Positions 12,395 to 23,847 of a DNA stretch of 64,000 nucleotides are shown here, one piece after another. Source of the stretch: Dasypus novemcinctus (taxonomy: Eukaryota > Chordata > Mammalia > Cingulata > Dasypodidae); contig NC_080673.1 of NCBI RefSeq assembly GCF_030445035.2, positions 163,986,216 through 164,050,215 on the forward strand, read 5' to 3'. How positions within the stretch are numbered: the stretch's first letter is position 1; each line of letters opens with the position of its first letter. The notes under the pieces were generated by a model. The model was given only the letters and a program-made list of their open reading frames with translations. It was not told the origin of the DNA and searched no databases. Position numbers and translations under genes: made by a program.

Positions 12395-12780
12395 CCAGTG
12401 AGGTTATTGCTGGAGTGAGCATGAGGGACACTCGTGGGTGATATCCACAAGCTGCTGGCAAGTGACAGCCAGCTAGAACTGCAGGGCTAAGTGCCACAGG
12501 GTCTGGTAACCACGATGTCTGCCTTTCTTGTGGAGCCATTCTGCCGCTTCTCAGGTCTCAGGGGTATGGCTCTTGACATTCACAAGGTCATCTGCCTCAG
12601 TATTCCTGAGGAGGGTGTTAGAGGAGTGCACAGAGACATGATAGACAGTTACCTATTCACTGTTGGGCATCCTAGATGTCCTTCCATAGGTCTTTCCCGC
12701 ACATAGCGCAGCCCACAAGAGTCCTTTGTTCTTGGTTCCAAGTTGCCATCCAGGTGGTGAGGCTGTTGAAGTCTGCCCAA

Positions 12781-13173
12781 CTATTGATAGAAATTGTTAA
12801 CGCATCCCCTGCCTCTTAATTCAGCCCATTGATTGCTTTGCATGGTGCCCATTTCCAACCAAATCGTATCAGTGCTGGGCTGCACAGCCACAGCTCTCCA
12901 CGCGGGTGGCTGTCCACAAGTCGAACCATCCATGTACCATGGATTCTCTAGGACTGTTGCTGTGCCTTCCTTAGCAGGCACCGTAATGGCCACATTGGGG
13001 GTTGTAATTTGGGCCAAAGAATCTTCCACATAAGTCACAGTGCCTAGGATATCATGGATTTCAGGACTCAAAGAGCTGGTGTTAAAGACACTGCACTGTA
13101 GCAGGTTAGCTTTCCATTTTCTTAAGGCACTCGATTGTACACTGCAAGAGCAAGTTTTGTTCCTGGTATCCAC
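12781..13173 (-). pseudogene. Connection and RNase H remnant
   Basis: A 130-codon open stretch on the minus strand. It contains PWYMDGS (the first RNase H Asp at about 12930) and, about 35 residues later, NQWAELR, which carries the catalytic Glu. The order and spacing match retroviral RNase H between RT and integrase. Some catalytic positions beyond these cannot be verified by eye. Confidence 0.75.
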
Positions 13174-13299
13174 AATCTACCCCTGAATCAGGATGGCAGT
13201 CTTCAGAATGAACACTTTTGGGTTAAACCTTCCACATGCAACAAGGCATTGTATGCTGCACATAGTTGTTTTCCTAAGGAGCTATATCATAATTCAGTC

Positions 13300-14140
13300 C
13301 TTTTCCATAATTGTGACCAAAACCAAGGGGTACTCATTTAGAATGTTGCATTTGATATAAACCCCACCCAAAGCCAGTATCAGTGCCGCCCACATCCAAT
13401 TCACAGGCTAAGTCAGGGTCCACCTGCCTTAGTGCTTGAACCTGTGCTATTTCCCTCCTCGCTTCTTCAAAGGCAGCCTGTTGGGGGTCCTCCCACTCCC
13501 ACGCATGGCCTTTTCTGATTAGTATATAGAACGGTTTCTGGGTTTGAGCTAAATGAGGGATAACGGGTCTCCTTACCCCAAAACCCCAGAAAGGCCATTA
13601 ATTGCTTTGGAGTTTGTGGTGTGGGGAAACACACTTTATTGATTACAACAGAAGGTATAGTTTTGTCTTACTCAACCAAACAACACCCAAGAATTTGACA
13701 GAGCAGCTGGGACCTTGTAGCTTGTCCTAATTGATTGCCTGGCTCTCAAAGTGGGATAATATTGTTTCTGGTGCTCCCTGTAATTCTGAAGAATTATTAG
13801 TGGTTAACATAATATCATCAATATAATGAAATAGGGTTACAGCTACAGGTTTCTTTCAGATCTTTTGCCATGAGGCCATGGCAAATGTCCAGTTATGCAC
13901 AAAGCCTTGGGGAAGCACTGTAAAAGCCCATTGTTGGCCTTCCCACATGAAGGCAAATGCAGGCTGGCTTAACTTGTCTAAGGAGATACTAAAAAAAGCA
14001 TCAGCAAGATCTAAAACTAAGTGATAGTGACATAATTGGGTACTAATTTCTTGAAATAAACTACCAATGTTTGGGACCACTGGATACAGTGGTGGTATCA
14101 CTTTATTTAATTCAAAATTATCTACTGTCATGCACATGTT
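13300..14140 (-). pseudogene. Reverse transcriptase remnant
   Basis: Open from 14137 to 13859 on the minus strand, with VLDLADAFFS (first catalytic Asp) and QWAFTVLPQGF. One in-frame TGA at 13858-13856 precedes HYIDDIMLT, whose YIDD box is at 13825-13814 in the same frame. Beyond it is a KFLGVVW-like connection. These motifs, in this wording, resemble class III (ERV-L) RT more than class I or II. Stops and frame changes make it inactive. Confidence 0.8.
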
Positions 14141-14539
14141 CTGCCAGCCACACAGGACAATTGAAGGGACTATGGGTGGCCATTATCATTCCTACCCTTT
14201 CTAACTCCTTAAAGGTAGCAATAATTTCTTGGTGCCCTCCCGGGAGTTTATACTGTTCGGTCGCCACAATTCTTCAGGGTGAGGGCACCTTCACCGGGTG
14301 AAGCTTGTACCCTTAGCACCATCTTTATTACTCTGCATTGGAGGTGGAATTCTCCTCTGTTAGTCTATACTATGGCATTCTGGAGAATGTCAGTTCTTAA
14401 AATATACTCACGTATAGGGGAAATAGTGTGTATAGAATACACTGTTTATCTTTGGGGAGATAATCATCCAATTTGTAAAACTAAATTTTGTTGCTTAGCC
14501 TAAATCGTTTTTTCTCCATAGCAATCTATAGCCAGTACT

Positions 14540-14640
14540 GGACCATGGAATCATGCTACATTGCCATGAATTAAAGTACATTCAGCTCCTGTGTCTACTA
14601 AGGCTAATACTCTTTGTTAATTAGTAGGGGACCAATAAAT
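14540..14640 (-). pseudogene. Retroviral aspartic protease remnant
   Basis: On the minus strand the frame reads VLALVDTGAECTLIHG, with the DTG catalytic box at 14595-14587 in the hydrophobic context typical of retroviral proteases. A TGA stop follows a few codons later. It lies between the gag region and RT, as expected. Confidence 0.75.
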
Positions 14641-14704
14641 AGTTAACTCTACATGTGGTCTCCAATTCCCAGGGTACCCAGTTATTGCTCTGACCAAGGG
14701 ATCT

Positions 14705-15136
14705 TTTTTTTTTAAAGGTTTATTTATTTATTTCTCTCCCCTTCTCCCCCCAGCCCCAGTTGTCTGTTCTCTGTGTCTATTTGCTGCGTGTTCTTTGTCT
14801 GCTTCTGTTGCTGTCAGCGGCATGGGAATCTGTGTTTCTTTTTGTTGTGTCATCTTGTTGTGTCAGCTTTCTGTGTGTGTGGCATCATTCCTGGGCAGGC
14901 TGCACTTTCTTTCGCACTGGGCGGCTCTCCTTACGGGGCGCACTCCTTATGGGGCGCACTCCTTGTGCATGGGGCTCCCCTACACGGGGAAACCCCTGCG
15001 TGGGGTGGCACTCCTTGCACGCATCAGCACTGCACGTGGGCCAGCTCCACATGGGTCATGGAGGCCCGGGATTTGAACCTTGGACCTACCATGTGGTAGA
15101 CGGGTGCCCTAACCACTGGGCCAAGTCCACTTCCTT
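14705..15136 (-). repeat. Long tRNA-derived SINE (DAS type) inside the ERV
   Basis: Flanked by ACC(A/C)AGGGATCT (14693-14704 and 15137-15148). It carries an extra in-body duplication of GGGGCGCACTCCTTA-like sequence near 14935-14965. It splits the ERV between gag and protease. Confidence 0.9.
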
Positions 15137-17052
15137 ACCCAGGGATCTTGACCCCCCACCCTAGGCTTCCACTGGGGGGAACAAAAGGCTCCTGGAGTTT
15201 TTCTATTTTCCTTTCTCCCTCAGCATACTGAGGCGACAGTTGCATAAATCTTTTGTCCTTAGGGAACTTGCTCCAAAGTCTCACTAAAATCACGTTGGGC
15301 TGCCTCTCTATTGTTTCCAGCTCAGTGCCCGCAGCAATAAGGTCTACCCACATTTGTTTGTGTGACACACAGGACACATGTTTAGGGTCATTGATCCTTG
15401 GGGCACTTTCCCTGCCCACCAGAACTCAGTTCCCTTTTTCTGCAGCCTTTCCAATTCCCCTAAGTCTGCTATAGTCCGTGCAGTTCATGACACAGGTTGC
15501 ACCACAAAGGGCCTCAGGATAGACACCAGAAGTCCATAATAATGGTTGGGAGCAGTATGTAGCACAATATCTTTCATTCCTGTAGTAAAAGCTTGGCCGT
15601 CAGGCCCCACGAAGTTGGTGGCATAAATAGCATGTTTCATTGTCAGTCCCCATAAAATGTCCTATAATTCTTCCATGAATTGCCAATAAGGGATGATATG
15701 GGGCATATCTCCTTAATTAGGCTATGCAGCCTTGCTTCCATTATCCAACCATGCCAACAGTGAAGCTGTTTTTGTTTTGCTACAGGTGGTGTATAAACAC
15801 TGACATAGAGAAGGGTGAGTGGTAACGGATGCTAATTTACTCATTTCTACCCCAGATACTACAACTTCTTCCACTCCAGTGTCCCATAACCATAGAAGTC
15901 AGTTAAGCAGGGAATCTCTAGATTTCTGTAACTTTGCCCTAAATTGCCCAACTCAGAAGCGGTATAATCCCTCATGGTTACACGTAACTTCTGCTTGGGG
16001 TATCAGAAATGTTGGACCCCTTCCACCTCTGTTGTTATAGAGAGCACCCTTAGGGGTTCCTCATCTTCTTCCACTTCCCATTCTTCCTCTTTTTCCTCAC
16101 CTGTGGAGGAGTTCATAGGATCCCATGCCTTAGAGTCCCTCCAGGGGTAGCTAATATCCTCCAGACGTGGACTTAAAGCAGCTTACGGCCCCTTTCAAGC
16201 GTATCTACAAACCAGGGTTTTTGATTATCAACTCACTGCAGGAGACCAGTTAAAGAATCTTTCATCTCTGCCTGTGCCAAGCACATATCCCTTTCTAGCT
16301 TCAACTCATCTTCTAAACAGTGTGTATAGGTTTTTGCCACCTGTTCTACTCAGTAGCCATCCACAAGGTTCCTAACAGAGGCCATGCTAAAGCTGCTATT
16401 TTGTGGTCTCCCTTCTTCTTCTTTTTTTTTTTAAAGATTTATTTGTTTATTTATATCTCTCCCCTTCCCACTTCACCCCAGTTGTCTGTTCTCTGTTTCT
16501 ATTTGCTGCATGTTCTTCTCTGTCCGCTTCTGTTGTTGTCAGTGGCACGGGAATCTGTGTTTCTTTTTGTTGTGTCAGCTCTCTGTGTGTACGGCAACAT
16601 TCCTGGGCAGGCTGCACTTTCTTTCGCGCTGGGCGGCTCTCCTTACGGGGCACACTCCTTGCACGTGGGGCTCCCCTGTGCAGGGACACCCCTGCATGGC
16701 AGGGCACTCCTTGCACGCATCAGCACTGAGCATGGGCCAGCTCCACACAGGTCAAGAAGGCCCCGGGTTTGAACCGTGGACCTCCCATGTGGTAGACAGA
16801 TGCCCTAACCACTGGGCCAAGTCCGCTGCTTCCCTTCTTCTTATTTAAGTGCAGTTGCTCTGCTACCTGCTGTAACACAGCCAGTACACTTGCCAGAGGA
16901 TCTAGGCCATCCCCATGTTCTCTCAGAGGTCCCCATTAATCCAGGAGTGCAGCCACTTCTCCCCACATGGACGTTATAGGCCAACCAGGCATTTCCCCCA
17001 CCAATTCTCCTTTCCCTGAGTTCATGCCTGCTACTGCTGATGGTCCTTCAGT
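15137..17052 (-). pseudogene. Retroviral gag region remnant
   Basis: Lies between the primer-binding site and the protease, so by position it is the gag region. Short open stretches on the minus strand (for example 15135-15419) include a CPVCH...C cluster near 15.37 kb that might be a degenerate nucleocapsid knuckle. Many stops and frameshifts are present, and a SINE sits at 16421-16830. No capsid major homology region could be recognised with confidence. Confidence 0.5.
16421..16830 (-). repeat. Long tRNA-derived SINE (DAS type) inside the ERV
   Basis: Perfect 12-base duplication TCCCTTCTTCTT (16409-16420 and 16831-16842). It lies in the gag region. Confidence 0.9.
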
Positions 17053-17070
17053 CTCCTGGCTGGCTCACCA
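17053..17070 (-). other. Putative retroviral primer-binding site
   Basis: Minus strand TGGTGAGCCAGCCAGGAG, two bases after the LTR end. It starts with TGG, as expected for pairing to a tRNA CCA end. I could not assign the tRNA by eye. Confidence 0.45.
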
Positions 17071-17072
17071 GT

Positions 17073-17507
17073 TGTTCCAACCCAAGTCCCAAAGGGCGCA
17101 AGTTGGGGCAGCTGCGAGACCAAATAATGCACCAAGCACTGAGTCAGAAAAAAGTTTTATTTGGATTTACAAACAGGAGAGAGTCTATGGAGGTAGCAGT
17201 CCAGAAAATTGAAGTAGCACTCCACAAAGAGGTGGGAAAATGAGGAGTAATATAAGGGTTTCAGAAGAAAGATATTCCATAGGGTATAAGAACAGTTTCT
17301 GCTAGGGTCCCGTGATGTGTACATATGGAGTCTGGTGATGTTATCACTACTAATGCAGGAAGAATGTTTACCACTCTGAGGAGATTATGGGGAGATCCTC
17401 TGGGGAGGATCACTAACCTTTAACTTACGTCCAGGTCATGTAGGTGGCTACATGCTGTGGGCTTTGTCTCAGTCAGGGAGGGGGAGCCTGGACCTTGGGG
17501 TCCCACA
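17073..17507 (-). mobile_element. 5' LTR of the endogenous retrovirus
   Basis: Read on the minus strand this 435-base segment begins TGTGGGACC and ends TTGGAACA, the TG...CA ends expected of an LTR. It contains a TATA-like stretch (minus, near 17246-17257) and an AATAAA polyadenylation signal (minus, 17156-17161) in the right order for U3-R-U5. It is followed directly by a plausible primer-binding site and gag-region sequence. I found no second copy in the window. Confidence 0.7.
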
Positions 17508-20189
17508 ATCATACATTGAGTATTTGAGAGATAGTTGGTCATAGGTTGCAGACGATTAAAAGCCACATTTGAACTTGAAGAAAGAAAAGGCATTACCTGG
17601 AAACACTGGACTTGGAGCAAGATGCAATAACTGGAGATGCATCAGGTGGTTGCTTTCAGACAGTGTGTCAATTTGTTTGGGTTGAACATGGGACAATTAT
17701 ATTATTATATTATTTTGTGATAAACGAATGCATTCTTATAACTTCATACATATGTACCAGAAGGCAAGGGATGGGCTGTTGTGGACTCCAGTCACAACTA
17801 CATCATCCCCCATCTCCTGGGAATATACTCCATGCCCCTAACTACAGAGGTAAGCACTGGAGAGCCAGGTCAGCCCTTTTGTCAATGTCGACTGGTCATG
17901 CATCTAATGGGTGGATGTATGTCCAAGGCAGAGCAAATCAGTGTTGTTCTCTGGGATTTATGTACAAGCCCTGGAGGACAAGCACCATCTCTTGCTAGGG
18001 TCCTAAATTGAGGCTGAGAGTGGACAGGGTCAATCTGTAGTAGAGAGAATGAGGCCAATTCTCAAAAAGAAACGGAGTCAAGCAGGAATAAGGAGTGGCT
18101 GGGGAGGAAGGAAGTCCTTGGTTCCAGCTGCTACAGTCCTGACTGCTCAAGCCATTGTGCCCCTTCCCAACTAGGTCAGTCAATACATTTTCCTTTCTCC
18201 TTAAGCTGGTCTGAGTTTATTGATGACCCTTGCGACCAAAAGGATGCAGAAACAATAGCCATTAGCAAAGAGATACTGGCTCCAGATGCTTGTCATGAAA
18301 CAAACCTAACTAGTTTTCTTTTCTTTCAACACCACGCTGATCTTCCCTAGTTTCCTGTTCTTGGTTTACTTTCAATCGGTGTCAAAAGGCCTCAGGATTA
18401 CAATGAAGCATCAAATAAAGAACGTAAACATTTTGTCATCAGGCCAACCATTTAAACAACATTTCTCACAGTAACAATGGTTGTTAAGAAAGACCCACGT
18501 TTCCCCTGTGGAATTCCCTGGCAACTGAACATAAATAAAGAAATCCGCCCTGGGAAGGGGGCCCTCAGCATCCCGGGACTTCTGGGTGGGAAGGGATGGA
18601 GCTCAAGGCTCGAATGAGAGCAGCATTTCCGGTGCTACCTCCAAGACCCAGGCACCTGAGGGAGTGCAACCTTGACAAATATGCAGAGTGTAGTCTCTCA
18701 CCCTAGGAATTACCAAAGAAGCTAAAAACAGAAACATGCACTGCATAATCTCTAACCTCAGGGGACAACAAAAACAGAGAATTGCTATGTCAATCTCATT
18801 TCTTTGTTAGGCACATTATCATAAGTGCGGGCCTTTCGTTCTCAACGCCACACTTCACTAACATTTACCCAGCACCCGCTTCTGAAATATCGAATTCCAT
18901 AGTAATTTTATTTTTTGCTTTTGATCTTTACGATTCTGCTCATTTATCCATAAACATGAGCTACTGAACCAAGTTTAAATTAAATAGCTCAAGTTAAAAC
19001 CTGAGGTCAGCGGCATAGGTTTAAACTGGTAGCCCAAGGAAGGCCTTGGTTTTAAGGTAATAATGATAATATTAAAAATTCCTATCTTTGGATACCTCTA
19101 TGTAAAATTATTTGATGATAATCCCTGTCTTGATGGATCCCGATGCCCTGGTTTAGGAAGGAGGAAGATTTATATTGCACAGGGATTTTTCTGGGCGTGG
19201 ATGGTAAAAGGAGTCCTTAAAATGAGAATTTCATAAATCTGCCCCTTATGTCAAAACCATCCCTTACAGAATGATTCTGTGAAGGGAAATCACTCTGCAA
19301 AGTACTTTCTGTCACCTGACTAATGTTTAAAGTAGCTCGTTCAACCAATTTTGGCAACTGAACTATTTTTCTGGAATCCAGAAGAGCAAAGACTCGAGAG
19401 TGAGACAGGAACAAAACGGGAGACTTGGAAGCCAGTCACAGTGCAGAGCCCCGAGCCTTCCATTTCCTGAAACATCATCCCTGGGGTGGGAGGCTGGGGT
19501 GCCCGAGGCGGTGCTCTGCTGGAAAGCCTGCCCCGCGGCTGCTCGCTGACCTGGGCCAGCGCTCCCAGCTCAGGAGTGACCTGAGCAAAATGGGACTCAG
19601 AGGCACCTGGTCTGCCCAGGGTGACACAGCCTGCCCAGGACCTCTCGGCCAGGAAGTCTTGGGGCCTCGATTTGGGTCCAGGGCTACGGATTCCAAGGTC
19701 TGTGCTCTTTACGTGGCTTAAGGAGGGGCTGGCAGATGATCCTGAACTTCAAAGACCCCTTAGTGGGAAGCTGCTCATTTTGATTATGATAAACCTAGAA
19801 GGTTGAATTTGATTATATCCGGTGATGAGAAGGATGATGATGAGAAGGGCCAGTTTCCTGTGTGCTAGGCCCTATTAACGTCCTCAGTCCTCAAAACGAT
19901 TCTGCCAAACGGCACTGTGACCCCATTTTACAGATAAGGAGGCCGAGGTGCTAGCTGGAGCTACGGCACACAGCCGGTAAGGGAAAGGGGCAGCGTATAA
20001 AGCCAGGGAACTCGCGCCAGGCACCACATTCCTCATCTCTTTGGTCTCCTGCTTCTCAGTCCTTTCAGGGTGATTCTAGATGGCACCATGCAGACTTTAC
20101 TTGCAACAACACTGATGCCACCCTCCTACTGGCAAAAAAGAGCCACTTGGGTCATGGAGCAGCTTACAAATTTCTACCTAGCCCTCAAC
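17508..20189. other. Intergenic, no gene
   Basis: Mixed unique DNA. A MIR is present at about 19840-19990. A GC-richer patch near 19420-19720 has small ORFs on both strands without domains. Confidence 0.55.
19840..19990 (+). repeat. MIR element
   Basis: Core CCCCATTTTACAGATAAGGAGG, with a TGTGCTAGGCCC start. Confidence 0.7.
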
Positions 20190-20224
20190 ACTGTTGCAAG
20201 TATCTCCGAACATGGCTCTTCAAG

Positions 20225-20690
20225 AAATGAAGATTGACTGTCACTGTGGGTCCTAAGGGGAGGGGGAAAGAGGTATTGAATAGATGGAACCAACATAACT
20301 GTGAGGGCAATAGAAGTGTTTCACAAGAGTACGCAAGGATGGATATAAGACCTGTAAAATTACACCAAAAATAAATAGGGGCTGATAGGCTAAAATGTAA
20401 ATCATAATATAAAACATAGGATAACTAAAAATTTAGAAAATTGTATAGCCTAAAGTATAAACCACAATGTAAACACAAATGTTACCTTGTTTGAAAGCTA
20501 TTGTCTCAATATCTGTACATCAGTTTCAGTAAATATGGTATGAATATGTTAAAAGATTATTGCTGTGGAAGGGAAAAGGTCTTATGTTGGATATGTGGGA
20601 GTACTGTATATTGTATATATGAATTACTGTGATCTAAAACTCTTGTGAAGATAAGCTTAATAATTAGAAAAAAAGAAAAGAAAAAGATAG
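20225..20690 (+). repeat. A-tailed retroposon-like segment
   Basis: AT-rich sequence ending in an A-rich tail (AGAAAAAAAGAAAAGAAAAAG near 20668-20690) and followed by an L1-like element. The family is unclear. Confidence 0.35.
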
Positions 20691-20699
20691 GATGTAGAA

Positions 20700-22457
20700 T
20701 TTTTCCAAATTAATATGTATTCTATATCTAACCTTTAAACTCATCACTATATTCCATTTTTCTATTAAGGGAACCCGGCAATATATTGGGCTTCACTTTT
20801 CAGGAAGTTTTGGATCACAGAGAGGTTCAACAATGGCAGCGGAGGAATACTGGTGTGGGATGTTATTGACAGCGGACACGTGGTTGACAGGGAGTTCGAC
20901 AGGGCATATATCCAGGGTACATAAAAATGTTTGGATATTTTCATAGAGGAAACAATTAAAAACAACAACTGAGGGAGTGCTGAGTTCCTAGCCAGGGGAG
21001 CTCTATCACAGTCCTTAAAGGAACAGCAACAATCCCCCAAGTGCAAAGGCAAAGACCAAAAAAGAAGGAAGGTCCAACAATGAGCTCCTGATACTAATGA
21101 CTATGCTTGTGAGCCTGGGCACCTGAAATAAGAACAAGGTCTAGAGCAGCAGTGTGCCTAAGAGTTCCCTCCTGAGAGACTCTGTGTTGCTCAAATGTGG
21201 CCAGTCTTGAAGCCAAACTCAGCATGTAAATGCAGTGCCTTCCCCCCAGCATGGGACATGACTCCCGGGGATGAGCCTCCCTGATGCCAAGGGATCACTA
21301 CCAAGTACCATCTGATGACATAACTAGAAAATGACCTTGAATAAAAGGTTCAACTCGGACCAGCAGAATATCCCTGTCTACATATAACAGGAGTTAAAAA
21401 TGCTTTTTGACCTAAATCAAGGGGGAAATGGAAAGGACAAATGAGTTTATATGGCTTTGAGTCTCTAAAAAAGAGCCTGGAGGTTATCAGAGGGGTTGCC
21501 CTTATGCACACCTGAGCAGAGTCTCAGAGACAGATAAAGTAGATACAACTCCAGGTATTGGTTCTTCTGAGGGCTGCAGAGACCCACAAGTTTTATGGTC
21601 ATGGCAGATAGAGTTCACTGCCATGTCAGTTGGCCCTTCTTTGGAGTTGGTGTTTCTGTGTGATGGAGCTGGACTCAGATGTGATCTCTTTTCACAAGCC
21701 TTTCCTGTTACTTTACCAGAATTGTAAATGGTGCTGAGGTTTAAGATATATCTAGGGGGTCTGGATATCTGGACTGACCATATGATAGCCAGGCCCTGAG
21801 CCTCAACAGACTTCAGCTCCTACTCTCTGGTTTATTGGACTTACCCCACTCAGCTAACATGGAGTTGAAGAATGTCAACCACCACACCATGGAGCCAAGA
21901 GTGCCTACAACTGAAAGCAGGAGGATTGCATCCAGCATCCATGTGGAATCTAAGCCCCCTCTTGACATAGATGTGGAATGGACACAACCAATCCAAGGTC
22001 CACAGGATGGAGGAATAGAATATGGATTAGAGTGGACTTACTGATACTCTATTCATGAACTATTGTGGTTAGTAATCGAAGAAAATGTGGCACTGGTATG
22101 GAAAAAGTAGCCATGGTGGCTGCTGGGCGTGGGGAATGGGAGCAAGAGATGAGATATGGAGGCGTTTTCGGGACTTGGAGTTGTTCTGGGTGGTGCTACA
22201 GGGACAATTATTGGACATTGTAGATCCTCCCATGGCCTACTGGATAGAACGTGGGAGAGTGTGGGCTATGATGTGGACCATTGGCCATGAGGTGCAGTGA
22301 TGCTCAGAGATGTATTCACCAAATGCAATGAATGTGTCATGATGATGGAGGAGAATGTTGTTACGGGGGGGAGTAGTGGGGTGAGGGGAGTGGGGAGTAC
22401 ATGGGGACCTCATACTTTTTTAATGTAATATTTTTTAAAAATGAATTAAAAAAAAAA
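20700..22457 (+). mobile_element. Xenarthran L1-like 3' end (about 1.75 kb)
   Basis: Continuous low-divergence text ending in CATACTTTTTTAATGTAA and an A-rich tail. It contains GGACATGACTCCCGGGGATG and CAATGAATGTGTCATGATGATGGAG. A short, separately inserted copy of the last part sits at 39999-40154 with its own target-site duplication. I know this text from xenarthran genomes as a non-LTR 3' region; the family name is not certain. No ORF of substance is present. Confidence 0.65.
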
Positions 22458-22953
22458 AGAAGGAAAAAATATTTCTACCTAAGTTAAAAATTAAGATCTC
22501 CTCCATTTTCACTCTTTAGGAAAACAAATCTATAGTTGAAACCAGAGCTGTGTTCTTGGAAACCTAGGATGATTTTAACAAGTGCAAAAACGCACTCCCC
22601 ACTAATTTTAGGGATGGACTGCCCAAGGCAAGAGTGACTGACCATACCATGGATCTGTCCTGATTTTCTGTATTCATGCTGACCTTGCTTACAAAAACAA
22701 ACGAAGGCTAGGCTCTTTTATTAAAAGAAAAGGAAAAGTAAGCTAAGTAACAGCTGTTGTCATGCATATTACAGAATATTCCTTACTTGCTTTGCAGAGC
22801 AGAGTATGTCAAGAGTGCGTCAAGTCATTGTTTGTGCAGGTGTACAAACAAGTCCAGATCAATCCTCCTAAATTTCACCAACTAGAAAAGAGACATAGCA
22901 AAGCATAATAACATCCTCTGACGACCACTTTTGACATTCAAGAGCACATGAAG

Positions 22954-23327
22954 GGCAGTGCATGTGGCCCAGTGGTTAGGGTGTCCGTCCACCACATGGG
23001 AGGTACACGGTTCAAACCCCGGCCTCCTTGACCCGTGTGGAGCTGGCCCATGCACAGGGCTGATGCGCACAAGGAGCGCACCCTGGAAGGAGAGCCGCCC
23101 AGCATGAAAGAAAGTGCAGCCTGCCCAGAAATGGTGCCGCACACACAGAGAGCTGACACAGCAAGATGATGCAACCAAAAGAAACACAGATTCCCGTGCC
23201 GCTGACAACAATGACAACAACAGAAGCGGACAAAGAAGAGGCAGCAAATAGACACAGAGAATAGACAACTGGGGAGGGGGAGGAGGGGAGAAAAATAAAT
23301 AAATTAATCTTTAAAAAAAAAAAAAAA
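22954..23327 (+). repeat. Long tRNA-derived SINE (DAS type)
   Basis: Perfect 13-base duplication AGAGCACATGAAG (22941-22953 and 23328-23340). The head has GGCCCAGTGGTTAGGG and a B box GGTTCAAACCCC. Confidence 0.95.
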
Positions 23328-23469
23328 AGAGCACATGAAGATTGGCTTTCTTTTTAATTTTTCCTTTACAACTCCAAACATGGTTTTGTTTTGTTTAGGA
23401 ACAGTTTTATCCCTCCGAAATGGCTTTTTATTAAAGATTGAAAGAGAAGTTCTTTCACTCTCGAAGATG

Positions 23470-23847
23470 CAATAGATTTTTGGTTTATGGTTTCGATGCT
23501 AGAAGAGGTCCAAGATCAAAATATTGGCAAGACTTGCTTCTCTCCTGGAGTCTGGTGCCTGCTACTGACCATACTTGGTGTTGCCTGGCTTGTATGTCAG
23601 CCTCCTGTCACATGGCAGTGCCCTCTTTCTTCTGAGGTCCTCTGCTCTTCCAGTTTCCACTGACTTCCTGGTTCTCTTTATAAGACCTCAAGTAATCCAG
23701 ATTTAGGTCTACCTTGCTTCAGTTGGCCACACCATAGCTAAAAATAACAGCTTCATAAGCCTATTTACAATGGCTTTACACCCACAGGGATGAAGATTAA
23801 GATTACGAACCTGTGTTTCTTGGGGTACATAATTCAACCTACCGCAG
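23470..23847 (-). repeat. MaLR-like LTR, antisense
   Basis: Ends in CAATTCAACCTACCGCAG-like text, as do the copies at 32069-32586 and 47999-48394. Middle blocks TTGGCTTGTATGTCAG and CTCTTCCAGTTTCCACT are shared with 32069-32586. Confidence 0.6.

Larger units (their letters stand above)
9880..17507 (-). mobile_element. Decayed endogenous retrovirus, 5' LTR-gag-pro-pol-env, 3' LTR missing
   Basis: On the minus strand the order is LTR (17507-17073), a likely primer-binding site, gag remnants, protease, RT, RNase H, integrase and env, ending near 9880. Multiple stops and frameshifts make every gene inactive. The pol motifs (VLDLADAFFS, VLPQGF, HYIDDIML, YMDGS, NQWAEL) resemble the ERV-L or class III group. 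The env motifs resemble gamma/D-type Env. Two later SINEs (14705-15136 and 16421-16830) and a poly(A)-only insertion (10185-10225) interrupt it. At its low-coordinate end it runs into an older antisense LTR (9473-9835) with no copy of its own LTR, so the 3' end is truncated or deleted. Confidence 0.85.

Noticed and set aside
14760-15164. 134-codon ORF with cysteine-rich, apparently membrane-like text
   Set aside because: It lies wholly in a SINE; similar ORFs recur in every copy of that SINE, so they are repeat artefacts.
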